Positions 1-8,444 of a DNA stretch of 64,000 bases are shown in pieces. Each line of letters starts with the position of its first letter. The first letter of the stretch is position 1. A program made the position numbers and the translations under genes. The stretch comes from DATBGZ01 sp963803115 (GTDB lineage Bacteria; Actinomycetota; Actinomycetes; Mycobacteriales; Micromonosporaceae). The DNA lies in the NCBI GenBank assembly GCA_963803115.1, contig CAWDLN010000003.1:186001-250000 (forward strand), read 5' to 3'. The notes beneath the pieces are model-generated. The model ran no database searches. It saw only the letters and a list, made by a program, of their open reading frames with translations, and was not told where the DNA came from.

Positions 1-89
1 ATCCCATCCGATGACACCGCTATCGCGTGTTGAACGTGCGGTGCGCACCGATGCATAAAGTCGTTCAACAGGAAATCGAGATTGACCAT
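1..89 (-). CDS. Roadblock/LC7 protein of a conservon, N-terminus only (cut by the window edge)
   Basis: The minus strand has an ATG at position 89 and an open frame that runs off the window. It begins MVNLDFLLNDFMHRCAPHVQ and continues into a VVSADG-like turn (here AIAVSSDG), which is the usual start of actinobacterial roadblock/LC7 (CvnB-type) proteins. The start lies 20 bases after the stop of the sensor kinase, with GGAG about 14 bases upstream. In conservons CvnB is thought to work with the kinase-like CvnA and the small GTPase CvnD at the membrane. Only 29 codons are visible, so the call rests on the N-terminal pattern plus position. Confidence 0.75.
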   Translation of the reverse strand, partial: MVNLDFLLNDFMHRCAPHVQHAIAVSSDG

Positions 90-109
90 GGCTTGGTTCA
101 ACGGTTCTC

Positions 110-2512
110 CTACGGGGTCGGTGGTGCCGTCGCTTCGGCGCTGCGTTGCGCGGGAAATCTGTACCCGGGCGACCCAGCACCGTTGGCATGACGTGCACGA
201 CTCAGTGCATTGCCATGTGCAAAGGCGGCCAGCGAGGTCGCAACGACGGCAGGATCGCGATAATCGACGGCGCCTACACCTTCATTTCCATCGGGGACTG
301 CGCCGGGCACGAGGTTCGCCATCGGTGGCCGTCGCGGTAGCCCTGTGTGTGTGATCCGGTCCCGATCCGGTGTCGCCGCGTACGAGGCGGCCTGTGCCGC
401 CGCGGTCCAGCCGGCGTCCGCGACGCCGCGTACGGGTCTAGCCGCGCCGGCAGCAACGCCGCGCTGTTGGAACCAGGAGAAGTTGGCTGCAACTCGGAGA
501 TGCGTGTGCGGGTTGGCCTGCACCATCTGTGGCCAGTCGGTCCGATAGGGAGACGGCCGGTTCGACTGACGGGTTTCCGGATCAGCGGATGGCGGCGCAT
601 ACCCCGGCACTTCGCATACCTCGCGCGGCACGCTGACGTGGGCGATGGTTCCTACCGGAGAGCCGGGTGTGAGGCGAACCTGTACGTCGTGCCGCGCCGC
701 GATGTGGGCCACAACCGTGAGTCCCATGGACCGGACCGCGGAGACATCGATCGCTGGCGGGGTGGCAAGCAGATGGTTGAACCGTTCGAGCCGCCGCGCC
801 GGAATGCCGACGCCCGAATCCCGGACCTGGATCACAAGACAGCCATTCGAGATCCCCGCGATGACGTCGACGAATGAGTCTGGCTGGGAGAAGTGCGTGG
901 CGTTGTCGAGGAGTTCTGCGAGAAGGTTGGTCAAGTCGTGAACCGCTGGTCCGCGCACGAAGATCGGAGTATGCATGGCTGCAGAGCGTATGCGTTGATA
1001 TTGTTCGATCTTCGACTGAGCGCCTCGGAATACCATGTCCAGCGCAACGTCGGCGGCATCGACCCGGCTCGCCGTGTGGCCGCCCATGATCAGCAGGTTG
1101 TCGTTGTATCGGCCCATTCGCGTGGCTAGCTGGTCCAGGCGGAACAGGGCCGCTAGTCGGTCCGGATCGTCCTCGCCCCGTTCGGCTCCATCGAGTTCGC
1201 GGATAAGTCCTCCCACGAGTCGCTGGTTGCGTCGGGCCAGATGCAGGAGTATCTGACTCAGGCCCGCGCGCATGTTCGCCAGATCCGCGGCCGTAATGAT
1301 GGCCTGCCGGTGGACTGCCACAAACGCCTGGCTCACGTCGGTGATCTCGTCGCTCCCGGCGTCCGTCATCGGCGCCTCAGCCTGATTGGCGAATGCATCC
1401 GGATCGATGGTCTCGGGTCCGATACCCCTTAGCTTCTCGACCGTCTGCGGAAGACTGACGAAGGCGGTGACGCGCGCCGCGCCGGCCAGTGCGCGCAGGC
1501 GGCGGATCATCGAACGACTCTGTCCGATCGCCAAGACCACGGCGAGCATCAGCGCCACGACCACGACGGCAGCCTCGGCGACGACCCAGGCGAGCTTGTC
1601 GCCATACACCTGGTCGACCTCAGCCCGGATTGACTCGTCGACCTGTCGCTCGACCTGATGCAACCGTGCGATCTGCTCCCGGGTTGCGGCGATCCACCGA
1701 GTAGTGTCCAGCGACAGGGATGTCCCGACGAGAGCCCGTGCGACCTGGTCCTCGAGCCCTTGCGCCGCCTGAACATCCGGTCCAGTCAACGCGTGATCGA
1801 GCCAGTCCTGCCACTCGGTCGGCGCCAGTTCGTCGAAGAATGTCATTGCCTCGCGATAGCCCGCTCGGGTGCTCATGATTGCCTGTTGGTCTGCCGGAGT
1901 AGTGGCGCCACCGGTCGCAATGGCCCGAAGTACCTCGACTTGGAGACGAGCCGAATACTCCGTGGCCCTGGATAGTGCGCCGGCCGCACGGATCTCACCG
2001 ACGAGCTCGGCGGACCCACCTTCGGCCTGGGCCACCGTCTCGCGCAGGGAGACCAAGTCAGCAATGGTGATCCGGTAGGCGAAGGTCACCGCAGAGAGCG
2101 CCACGGTCGGGCCTTCCCGAACCTCGTCTCGGACCGAGGACAGCCGATCGGTCTGGTCGTCGATGCGGGCCAAAAGAACGTCGGTTCCGGCTGGAGCTGA
2201 TCGAAGCTCTCCGCGTGCCCGGCGGTAGTCCTCGATCGCGTCGTCGGTTGTCTCCGCGACCAGGCGGTACTGTGCTTGTTGCTCGAACGGTGAGCCGCCA
2301 ACCAGCACGGCGGTCGCAGCGGCCCGTTCATCTTGAAGGCGGTCCGCGAGGATGGCCGCCTTCTTGGCCACCGAAACGAGTTCCATCAGGCGCGCCGCGC
2401 TTATGGCCTCACGTCCAGTGGTGGTCAAGGCCCAAGCCGCGAACCCGCCCGTGAAGACCAGGGGAACCGTGACCAGCGCAATGAGTCGCCTCGTGATAGT
2501 CAGCCGGCTCAC
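110..2512 (-). CDS. Nitrate/nitrite-sensor-domain histidine-kinase-like ATPase (CvnA type)
   Basis: An 800-residue membrane sensor. It has a short cytoplasmic start, a membrane segment near residues 10-30, and an extracytoplasmic helical region of about 280 residues with the DERAAATAVL stretch typical of NIT (nitrate/nitrite sensing) domains. A second membrane segment near 310-335 follows. A helical linker leads to a GHKL ATPase domain, with ELLDNATHFS as the N box and VRDSGVGI as the G1 box. The last 150 residues are proline- and alanine-rich and low in complexity. A clear H box with phosphorylatable His is not obvious, as is usual for CvnA proteins. The start is GTG at 2512 with only a weak ribosome site. 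A roadblock gene follows directly, so this looks like the first gene of a conservon. The ligand is unknown. Confidence 0.85.
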   Translation of the reverse strand: MSRLTITRRLIALVTVPLVFTGGFAAWALTTTGREAISAARLMELVSVAKKAAILADRLQDERAAATAVLVGGSPFEQQAQYRLVAETTDDAIEDYRRARGELRSAPAGTDVLLARIDDQTDRLSSVRDEVREGPTVALSAVTFAYRITIADLVSLRETVAQAEGGSAELVGEIRAAGALSRATEYSARLQVEVLRAIATGGATTPADQQAIMSTRAGYREAMTFFDELAPTEWQDWLDHALTGPDVQAAQGLEDQVARALVGTSLSLDTTRWIAATREQIARLHQVERQVDESIRAEVDQVYGDKLAWVVAEAAVVVVALMLAVVLAIGQSRSMIRRLRALAGAARVTAFVSLPQTVEKLRGIGPETIDPDAFANQAEAPMTDAGSDEITDVSQAFVAVHRQAIITAADLANMRAGLSQILLHLARRNQRLVGGLIRELDGAERGEDDPDRLAALFRLDQLATRMGRYNDNLLIMGGHTASRVDAADVALDMVFRGAQSKIEQYQRIRSAAMHTPIFVRGPAVHDLTNLLAELLDNATHFSQPDSFVDVIAGISNGCLVIQVRDSGVGIPARRLERFNHLLATPPAIDVSAVRSMGLTVVAHIAARHDVQVRLTPGSPVGTIAHVSVPREVCEVPGYAPPSADPETRQSNRPSPYRTDWPQMVQANPHTHLRVAANFSWFQQRGVAAGAARPVRGVADAGWTAAAQAASYAATPDRDRITHTGLPRRPPMANLVPGAVPDGNEGVGAVDYRDPAVVATSLAAFAHGNALSRARHANGAGSPGYRFPAQRSAEATAPPTP

Positions 2513-2564
2513 CTCGATCCATTCAAGCCCGTGCGTTGAGTTCGGTGCGACAGCTCGTTGCGCC

Positions 2565-2591
2565 GTCCGTAGGCCGTTCCGGCCTACGGAC
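2565..2591. promoter_or_regulatory. 27-bp perfect palindrome between TetR gene and cvnA
   Basis: Two 12-base arms, GTCCGTAGGCCG and its exact reverse complement, are separated by TTC. The site is about 53 bases upstream of the cvnA-like start and 156 bases past the stop of the TetR gene, both on the minus strand. No U-tract follows, so a protein-binding site is about as likely as a terminator. Which of the two it is cannot be settled from sequence. Confidence 0.5.
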
Positions 2592-2746
2592 CGAATGGAC
2601 CGTTACGCGGATCGCCGTACTGTACGACGTGGCATGGCCGATAGACAACTGACCGTCCGTTCTCTAATCGGAGACCGATTCCGGGCTGCTGCGTGGCGGT
2701 CTCTGGACTCCAATGCCCGGTCTGCGGTGTTGTCGAAGAGAACTGC

Positions 2747-3469
2747 CTACTGGACCGCTGCGCGGTTGGCGCGAACGCCGCGGGGTTTGGTCGAAGCGCG
2801 TTTGCGTTGACGGGGGGCCGGCGCGTCAGCGAGGTATCGCACGATCATGTCGCCACACATCGTCCTGTAGTGATCATGGCGAGCCGGATCGACAAGGTCG
2901 CGACCGAAGATCGCACCGAAGGTATGGCGATTCGCCACACGGAAGAAGCAGAACGCGCTAATCATCGCGTGTACGTCGACAGCGTCGACGTCGGTGCGGA
3001 ACTGGCCGTTGGCTCGGCCGCGTTCGAGGATGTCGTCCAACAACGAGATGACCGGACCACTGAGGTCTACCAGCGTTACGAGCTCCTTGACATGCTCAGC
3101 ATTGTGAATGTTCTCGATGCTGACGAGTCTGATGAAGTCGGGGTGCGCCTCGTGGTGATCGAACGTAACCTCTGCGATCCGGCGGAGCGCGGTGAGTGGA
3201 TCTAGGTTGTCCACGCGTACTTGGCGCTCGGCCGACCGGATCCGAACATAGGCCCGCTCAAGAACGGCAATGTAGAGCTGTTTCTTGCCGCCGAAGTGGT
3301 AGTAGATCATTCGTTTGGTCGTTCGGGTGAGCGCGGCGATCTCGTCGACGCGCGCACCGTGGTATCCGTGCGCGGCGAACTCCGATGTCGCCACGTCCAG
3401 GATCTCAGTCCTGGTACGGGCGGCGTCACGCACTCGATCGGGCGGCGCCGTGACACGCGTCGCTGTCAT
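2747..3469 (-). CDS. TetR/AcrR family transcriptional regulator
   Basis: A 240-residue repressor. The N-terminal helix-turn-helix reads EILDVATSEFAAHGYHGARV, followed by the recognition helix region TTKRMIYYHFGGKKQLYIAV. The helical ligand domain extends to about residue 210, and a basic tail (RQRKRASTKPRG) ends the protein. The ATG at 3469 has GGAGG seven bases upstream and is preferred over an ATG 15 codons earlier that lacks a ribosome site. The gene lies just left of the catabolic genes on the same strand. A 14-base palindrome upstream (3551-3564) suggests autoregulation. The inducer is unknown, though the neighbourhood makes a CoA thioester or organic acid plausible. Confidence 0.88.
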   Translation of the reverse strand: MTATRVTAPPDRVRDAARTRTEILDVATSEFAAHGYHGARVDEIAALTRTTKRMIYYHFGGKKQLYIAVLERAYVRIRSAERQVRVDNLDPLTALRRIAEVTFDHHEAHPDFIRLVSIENIHNAEHVKELVTLVDLSGPVISLLDDILERGRANGQFRTDVDAVDVHAMISAFCFFRVANRHTFGAIFGRDLVDPARHDHYRTMCGDMIVRYLADAPAPRQRKRASTKPRGVRANRAAVQ

Positions 3470-3773
3470 CTGGTCCTCCGGTTCGTGGCGAGTGCGGCGC
3501 ACCAAGTTTCTCACGACTCTTGACTTTGACGGCCGACCGGTGGCTAACTAACGTACCAGTTCGTATAACACCGGCGGGAGGGTCTGGTGTTCGTGCGCGG
3601 CATGAGAGTCGGGGAGGAGCGCGTATCGCTTGCGCGACGCCTCGTGCGGCTGGGGCCGGAGACCACGCATGCTTGGAGAAATGAACCATCGAGATCTAAC
3701 AACGCCTCGGTAGGAGGCGCGGGGCGGATCCTCCGGATTGCAGCACAGTGTCGTCGGACGCTCCTGGCAGGCA
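3470..3773. other. 304-base intergenic region with the TetR promoter
   Basis: No gene is supported here. The half nearest the TetR gene carries the palindrome at 3551-3564 and an AT-richer patch (GTTATAC on the minus strand) that could be a -10 box. The other half lies between the promoter and the 3' end of the lyase gene, and I see no convincing hairpin in it. Confidence 0.5.
3551..3564. promoter_or_regulatory. Candidate TetR operator
   Basis: The sequence ACGTACCAGTTCGT has the symmetric form ACGnACnnGTnCGT (10 of 14 positions match on both strands). It lies about 80 bases upstream of the TetR start and next to TTATAC on the minus strand. Its size and symmetry suit a TetR dimer, and the position would give autorepression. 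This is inferred from symmetry and location only. Confidence 0.45.
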
Positions 3774-4586
3774 TCATTGGCTGATGTAGCCGGGCAGGAT
3801 GTTGGGCGGGATCGGTCCCTTGTTCCGCCGGCCCTGTTGCGTCTCCTCCCAGGCGTGGGCCAGGATCCCGACGGCGCGGCTCAGCACGAAGAGACCTCGG
3901 GCGAGCGGCGGGGGGAGGCCCAGTTCGGCGTAGATGACCGCGGTGGCGCCATCTATGTTCATCGGCACCGGTCGCCCACGGCGAGTTCGCAGCGTCGCCT
4001 CGATCGCCAGGGCCGCCGCCAAGTGGCGTCCGGCGACCGCGCCCTCATGCACGGCACTGTCCACGAGCGACAGAAGTGGCGTGCGTCGCGGGTCGACAAG
4101 GTGGAACCGGTGGCCGAAACCTGGTACATAGGGCGATCTGGAACGCCATTCGGCCAGAACCTCACGCGCGACTACATTGACCGTTTCGGCGTCGCCGCTC
4201 GTCGCGCGTTCGCAGATCTCGTTCAGGAGCTCCACACATTGCTCGCCGGCTCCCCCATGAACATCGCCGAGGACGTTAATGGCGCTGGCAACTGCTCCGT
4301 TAAGACCGACACCGCACGTCGCGGCCATCCGCGCGATCGCGATCGAGGGTGCCTGGGGTCCGTGGTCGACGCCGGCAACGAGCGCAGCCTCCAGAAGCCG
4401 GGCGTGCGGCGGCGAGGGCAGCTCGCCACGGAGCATGAGCCAGATCATTTCAGGGAGACTCGTCGTACCGATGAGGTCCTGTATGGGACGGCCCCGAAGC
4501 TCGATGACGCCTGGCTCCATACGAGACACCGAGGTCGCCCACCAGGCCGCAACATCCTCCACTGTGGGCGGTTGTTGCTCGCTCAT
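3774..4586 (-). CDS. Citryl-CoA lyase / small citrate-synthase-like enzyme
   Basis: A 270-residue protein of the citrate synthase superfamily, much shorter than true citrate synthases (about 370-430). The three catalytic residues of the family are kept: His110 in DVHGGAGEQ, His159 in VPGFGHRFHLVDPRR and Asp212 in MNIDGATAV. Proteins of this size cleave or form C-C bonds of CoA thioesters such as citryl-CoA, releasing acetyl-CoA and a 2-oxo acid. The ATG at 4586 overlaps the stop of the CoA-transferase gene (ATGA), so the two are translationally coupled and probably act in sequence. The natural substrate is not fixed: citrate, citramalate or another 2-substituted malate are possible. Confidence 0.8.
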   Translation of the reverse strand: MSEQQPPTVEDVAAWWATSVSRMEPGVIELRGRPIQDLIGTTSLPEMIWLMLRGELPSPPHARLLEAALVAGVDHGPQAPSIAIARMAATCGVGLNGAVASAINVLGDVHGGAGEQCVELLNEICERATSGDAETVNVVAREVLAEWRSRSPYVPGFGHRFHLVDPRRTPLLSLVDSAVHEGAVAGRHLAAALAIEATLRTRRGRPVPMNIDGATAVIYAELGLPPPLARGLFVLSRAVGILAHAWEETQQGRRNKGPIPPNILPGYISQ

Positions 4587-5833
4587 CGGTCTGCCTCGCT
4601 CGTTGCCGCCGACACCTCGTCGCCGCGTGGGACATCCGGTATGGCAGCTCGTGCGTCGACCCACCTGTTGACGATCTGGTCGAGTTGTTCGTTGTGCTCG
4701 CCGAGCAGAGGGGCCGGCTCCGACGCGTGGCGTGGGCGTCCATTGACGAGCACGCCCGAGCCGCTGACGCGGACGTTGCGAGCGTCCCGTCTCGGTGAGC
4801 CCGGGAAGGGCACGTCGGAGAAGAACCTTCGGTGCGCGAGCTGCTCAAGCTCGACGGCCTCTGGAACCGTGAGGATCCGTGCCGCGGGCACGCCAGCCGC
4901 CGTGAGCAGCTGTTCCCACTCCACGGCTGTTCTGGCTGCCAGAGCTTCGTTCAGTTCGCGATTGAGTTCGTCGCGGTGCAGCTTTCTCCGTTCGAGGGTA
5001 GCGAATCGTGGGTCCGCCAAGAGGTCCAAGCGATCCACACCGCTACACAGCCGTTCGAACTGTTCCTGCCTGTTAGCGGCGATGTTGAGCGGCCCGTCTG
5101 AGGCGTCGAACGTTCCCGACGGAACGGCGGTGGCATTTTGATCACCCATCGGCTCCGGAGCCACGCCAGCGACCAGGTAGTTGGAGACGGCCCACCCCAT
5201 CGCGGACAGCGACGCCTCCAGCATGGACACATCCAGGTAGCAGCCCTGTCCGTCGTTGTGGCGTCCAGCGATGGCACTTACTACCGCGAGCGCGGCCGTC
5301 AGCCCACCCACCGCATCGCAAACCGGGAAGCCGACCCGCAACGGCGCGCTCTCGGGAGTTCCGGTGATGCTCATCATTCCGGACAGGCCCTGGATGACCT
5401 GGTCGTACGCGGGCGCCTGGCTCATCGGCCCGGTCTGCCCGAATCCGCTGATGGCACAGTAGATGAGCGCGGGGTTCAGGCTCCTAAGCGCGGGCCAGCC
5501 GAAGCCGAGACGGCCGAGCACACCCGCGCGGAAGTTCTCGACCAACACGTCCGCGGCGCTGACCAACTCGACGAACACCTCCCGGTCGTCGTCGGATTTG
5601 AGATCGATTTCTACGGACTGCTTTCCGGCGTTCTGGGCAAGAAACGATGCGCCAAGCCCAACCTCGTTGAGGTCAGGATCCGCTCCCAGGTGTCGGGCAA
5701 GGTCCCCGGTCCCGGGGATCTCCACCTTCAGGACCTCGGCACCGAGCAGTGCGAGCTGATAGGTGCAGTAAGGCCCCGCGAGGACGTTAGTCAGGTCGAG
5801 CACTCGGACCCCGGCGAGCGGTGGTTGCGGCAT
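4583..5833 (-). CDS. CaiB/BaiF (family III) CoA-transferase
   Basis: A 416-residue family III CoA-transferase, which moves CoA between carboxylic acids. The N-terminus has the family start LAGVRVLDLTNVLAGPYCT. Asp144 in PAYDQVIQG matches the catalytic aspartate that forms the acyl-anhydride intermediate in formyl-CoA transferase. The C-terminal part carries LLGEHNEQ. The ATG at 5833 is chosen because AGGAG lies just upstream; the open frame extends 19 codons further without a ribosome site. It is co-directional with the IclR gene (57-base gap) and overlaps the lyase gene by four bases. The likely role is to charge the acid that the lyase then cleaves. Confidence 0.88.
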   Translation of the reverse strand: MPQPPLAGVRVLDLTNVLAGPYCTYQLALLGAEVLKVEIPGTGDLARHLGADPDLNEVGLGASFLAQNAGKQSVEIDLKSDDDREVFVELVSAADVLVENFRAGVLGRLGFGWPALRSLNPALIYCAISGFGQTGPMSQAPAYDQVIQGLSGMMSITGTPESAPLRVGFPVCDAVGGLTAALAVVSAIAGRHNDGQGCYLDVSMLEASLSAMGWAVSNYLVAGVAPEPMGDQNATAVPSGTFDASDGPLNIAANRQEQFERLCSGVDRLDLLADPRFATLERRKLHRDELNRELNEALAARTAVEWEQLLTAAGVPAARILTVPEAVELEQLAHRRFFSDVPFPGSPRRDARNVRVSGSGVLVNGRPRHASEPAPLLGEHNEQLDQIVNRWVDARAAIPDVPRGDEVSAATSEADR

Positions 5834-5890
5834 GCGGCGTCTCCTCGTGAGCGTCACGGCGGGTCGGCTGACAATTCGCCAGCCGACCAC

Positions 5891-6703
5891 TCAGGCAGAG
5901 GTCGCGAGTGGATGGTCGAATCCGCGCTCGGACATCTGCTGGGCGATCCGTTTGAGATCGGCGGCGAATTCAGCGATTCGGCTCTCGGTAAAACGCACTG
6001 TCGGTCCGCTCAGCCCCAGGGCCGCAACGACCTGGCCGGTGCGTCCCACTATGGGTGCGGCGACCGCCGACAGACCGTCTTCCCGTTCGCCGTGACTCAC
6101 GGCGTACCCCTGTACGGCGGCATCATCGATCCACTCCCGGAGGCGCTTGGCATGGCCGGGGCCATACGGAGAGCTGCGGGCTATTCGTTCCAGCACACCA
6201 GGGCCGGCGTCGCGGAGGAGGACCTTCGCGGAGGCACCGGCCCACATCGGCAGTTCATCACCGACGTGCACCACATGGCGAAGCGGCTGCGGGCTCTCCT
6301 GCTGCGCGATACACACGCGATAGATGTCGCGCGCCACGTACAGGTTGACCGTCTCGCGATGATGTGCCGCCAATTCCCGCATACTCCGTTGCGTCTCGGG
6401 TGGCAGTTCCCAACTTCGCCGGGCGAGATGCGCCCAGCGCCACAGCCCCGGGCCAGCCATGTACCCGCTCGCGGTCGCCCACAACAGTCCGGCCTGTTCG
6501 AGAGTGGAAACCAGTCGGAGAACCGTGGTCTTCGCCAGGCCCGTCGAATCCACGATCTCCCTAATCGACACGGCGGGCCGATCGTCGGTCAGGAGCGAAA
6601 GGATCTCCAACGCGCGTTGAACGCTGCGCACTCCGTGCTGGTCGACGGCCACCTCAGCCGCCACTCGCCTGGCCGGAAGCTTCCGGCCGGTAGCCGCCTT
6701 CAC
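5891..6703 (-). CDS. IclR family transcriptional regulator
   Basis: A 270-residue regulator. A winged helix-turn-helix spans about residues 27-85 (SVQRALEILSLL, VSIREIVDSTGLAKTTVLRL). The C-terminal IclR effector domain holds WAGASAKVLL and GYAVSHGEREDGLSAVAAPI, which line the ligand pocket in family members. It starts with GTG at 6703, preceded by GAGG. It is divergent from the aldehyde dehydrogenase operon and leads the CoA-transferase/lyase pair, so it is the natural candidate for control of both arms of the island. IclR proteins with this context usually respond to an organic or aromatic acid intermediate; the effector here is unknown. Confidence 0.9.
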   Translation of the reverse strand: MKAATGRKLPARRVAAEVAVDQHGVRSVQRALEILSLLTDDRPAVSIREIVDSTGLAKTTVLRLVSTLEQAGLLWATASGYMAGPGLWRWAHLARRSWELPPETQRSMRELAAHHRETVNLYVARDIYRVCIAQQESPQPLRHVVHVGDELPMWAGASAKVLLRDAGPGVLERIARSSPYGPGHAKRLREWIDDAAVQGYAVSHGEREDGLSAVAAPIVGRTGQVVAALGLSGPTVRFTESRIAEFAADLKRIAQQMSERGFDHPLATSA

Positions 6704-6916
6704 GGTTCCTCACTCTCCGTCCGTTGCGGTAGATGGTCACGAACCCACGATCGCGACCTGTGCCGCCTCGATTCTCTCGCCCGCGCAGCGAGTTCATACG
6801 TCCGTAACGTTCTGGACTCGGCCTATTGCCAGGACCGGCCGGCGCCCGTACGTTAACACTCAGTCCGTACAGCGGTCTAGTAGGTCCACAGGATGGTTTG
6901 CCGAAAGGTTCTCAAG
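6704..6916. promoter_or_regulatory. Divergent promoter region between IclR and aldehyde dehydrogenase
   Basis: A 213-base gap between divergent genes. Near the dehydrogenase start lies CGTACGTTAAC, and 13 bases on a CGTAC, giving a loose GTACG/CGTAC inverted repeat around 6848-6870. The 8-mer GTACGTTA also occurs next to the TetR operator near 3550 (minus strand). These are weak signals for regulator binding, and no -10/-35 pair stands out. Confidence 0.35.
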
Positions 6917-8398
6917 ATGCTCGATGCGATCCTCAAGCCACTGGGCGATGGTGCTGCCTCCATGGCACCAGCGCTGCTGGCGGGGGAGTGGCTCGAGGAG
7001 GGACCGACAGCGGAACGGGTTGGCCCGTACGTGCGGCGCGTCGTCAGCCGGGCAAGGACCGCGAAACTTGGTGATCCGACCCGCGCGGGCGAATATGCGC
7101 GCAGCTCGAAGCGGCGCATGGCAGGCCTCGCGCCCGCTGCGCGCGCCGACATCCTCGACCGTGCAGCGGGCATTGCGATTGACCGTCGTGACGACTTCGC
7201 GCGTCTCATCGCGCTCGAGCTGGGCAAACCAATCAAGGACGGCCGCGGTGAGATGGACCGCGTCGGCGACACACTTGCCGTTTGTGCCGGCGAGGCACGC
7301 CAGATCGGCGGCGAGATGTTGCCCGTTGCGGGCTGGCGTCGTGGGATCGGTAACACCGCGATGACGTACCGGGCACCGGCGGGCGTGGCCCTCGCCATTA
7401 CGCCATTCAACGCGCCGGCGAACCTTCTCGCCCACAAGCTCGGCGCCGCATTCGCGGCCGGCAATACAACGATTGTGAAGGCGCCACCGCAGGCTCCGGC
7501 GGTTTCGGCTGCCGTCGTCGCGCTTCTGGTCGAGGCGGGTGCGCCGGTCGAGGCGGTTCAACTGCTCCACGGCGGCGGCGACGTCGGCGCCGCTCTGTGC
7601 GAACTGCAGGACGTTGACGTCATCAGCTTCACCGGGAGTGCGGCCACCGGTGGCGCGGTGGCCAGGGCGGCCGGGGCGAAACGTCTCGTTCTCGAGTTGG
7701 GCGGAAATGCCGCGACGATCGTCTGCGAAGACACCGACATCGTCGCGGCGGCGAACATCTGTGCCCGCACCGGTTATTCAAACTCTGGCCAGAGCTGTAT
7801 CTCGGTCCAGCGCGTCTACGTCCACGAGTCGCGATACCGCGAGTTTCTGGAGGCCTTCACGGCAGAGGTTGGGAGGCTTGTCGTGGGTGACCCTCTCGAT
7901 CCCGCTACCGATGTCGGGTCCATGGTGGACGATACGGCCGCCGAGCGTGTCATCGCATGGGCCCTCGCCGCCAGTGACGCAGGTGGCGAGATCACCATCG
8001 GCGGTCGCCGCGATGGCGCGACGGTGTACCCCACGGTGGTTGCCCACCCGCCCGCTGACTCTGAACTGATCATCCATGAGGTCTTCGGAGCGCTCGTGTC
8101 GGTGATGTCCTATGAGGACTTCGGTGAGGTGCTCATGCGGTGCAACGCGAGCCGTTTTGGGCTTCAGGCGGGCCTGTTCACCCGCGACATTGGTCGGATC
8201 CTCACCGCGTGGCGGGAGCTCGAGGTCGGCGGTCTGGTGATCAACGGCTCCTCGAACTTCCGCCTGGATCACGTGCCGTTCGGTGGCGTGAAGGACTCGG
8301 GGTTCGGCCGCGAGTCCCCGCGAATGATGATCGACGACTACACCGTCGTCAAGACACTGCTGGTCCGGGGGATGTCGATTTGGGGTCAGGACGGCTAA
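6917..8398 (+). CDS. Aldehyde dehydrogenase (NAD(P)-dependent, lactaldehyde/glyceraldehyde-like)
   Basis: A 493-residue aldehyde dehydrogenase. Glu260 in LVLELGGN and Cys294 in SGQSCISVQR are the catalytic base and nucleophile. The cofactor region shows TPFNAPANLLAHK and FTGSAATG, and the C-terminal PFGGVKDSGFGRE is also typical. ISVQR after the cysteine resembles the lactaldehyde, glycolaldehyde and phosphonoacetaldehyde dehydrogenase branch rather than betaine dehydrogenases. The ATG at 6917 has AAAGG eight bases upstream; an ATG at 6893 is in frame but lacks one. The gene heads an operon with the TPP enzyme and TRAP transporter, so it likely oxidises the aldehyde made by the TPP enzyme. 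Confidence 0.88.
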   Translation: MLDAILKPLGDGAASMAPALLAGEWLEEGPTAERVGPYVRRVVSRARTAKLGDPTRAGEYARSSKRRMAGLAPAARADILDRAAGIAIDRRDDFARLIALELGKPIKDGRGEMDRVGDTLAVCAGEARQIGGEMLPVAGWRRGIGNTAMTYRAPAGVALAITPFNAPANLLAHKLGAAFAAGNTTIVKAPPQAPAVSAAVVALLVEAGAPVEAVQLLHGGGDVGAALCELQDVDVISFTGSAATGGAVARAAGAKRLVLELGGNAATIVCEDTDIVAAANICARTGYSNSGQSCISVQRVYVHESRYREFLEAFTAEVGRLVVGDPLDPATDVGSMVDDTAAERVIAWALAASDAGGEITIGGRRDGATVYPTVVAHPPADSELIIHEVFGALVSVMSYEDFGEVLMRCNASRFGLQAGLFTRDIGRILTAWRELEVGGLVINGSSNFRLDHVPFGGVKDSGFGRESPRMMIDDYTVVKTLLVRGMSIWGQDG

Positions 8399-8444
8399 CG
8401 ACCAGCGACCTCGAGGTCGCGTACGAACCAACGAAGGAGACTCT

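Noticed and set aside
82..877. Several plus-strand frames opposite the cvnA tail
   Set aside because: Overlap the clear sensor-kinase gene and show no homology or ribosome sites.
3738..5141. 467-codon plus-strand frame
   Set aside because: Lies across the lyase and CoA-transferase genes on the opposite strand, both of which have conserved catalytic motifs.
5138..6856. 572-codon plus-strand frame
   Set aside because: Shadow of the CoA-transferase and IclR genes; no motif of its own.
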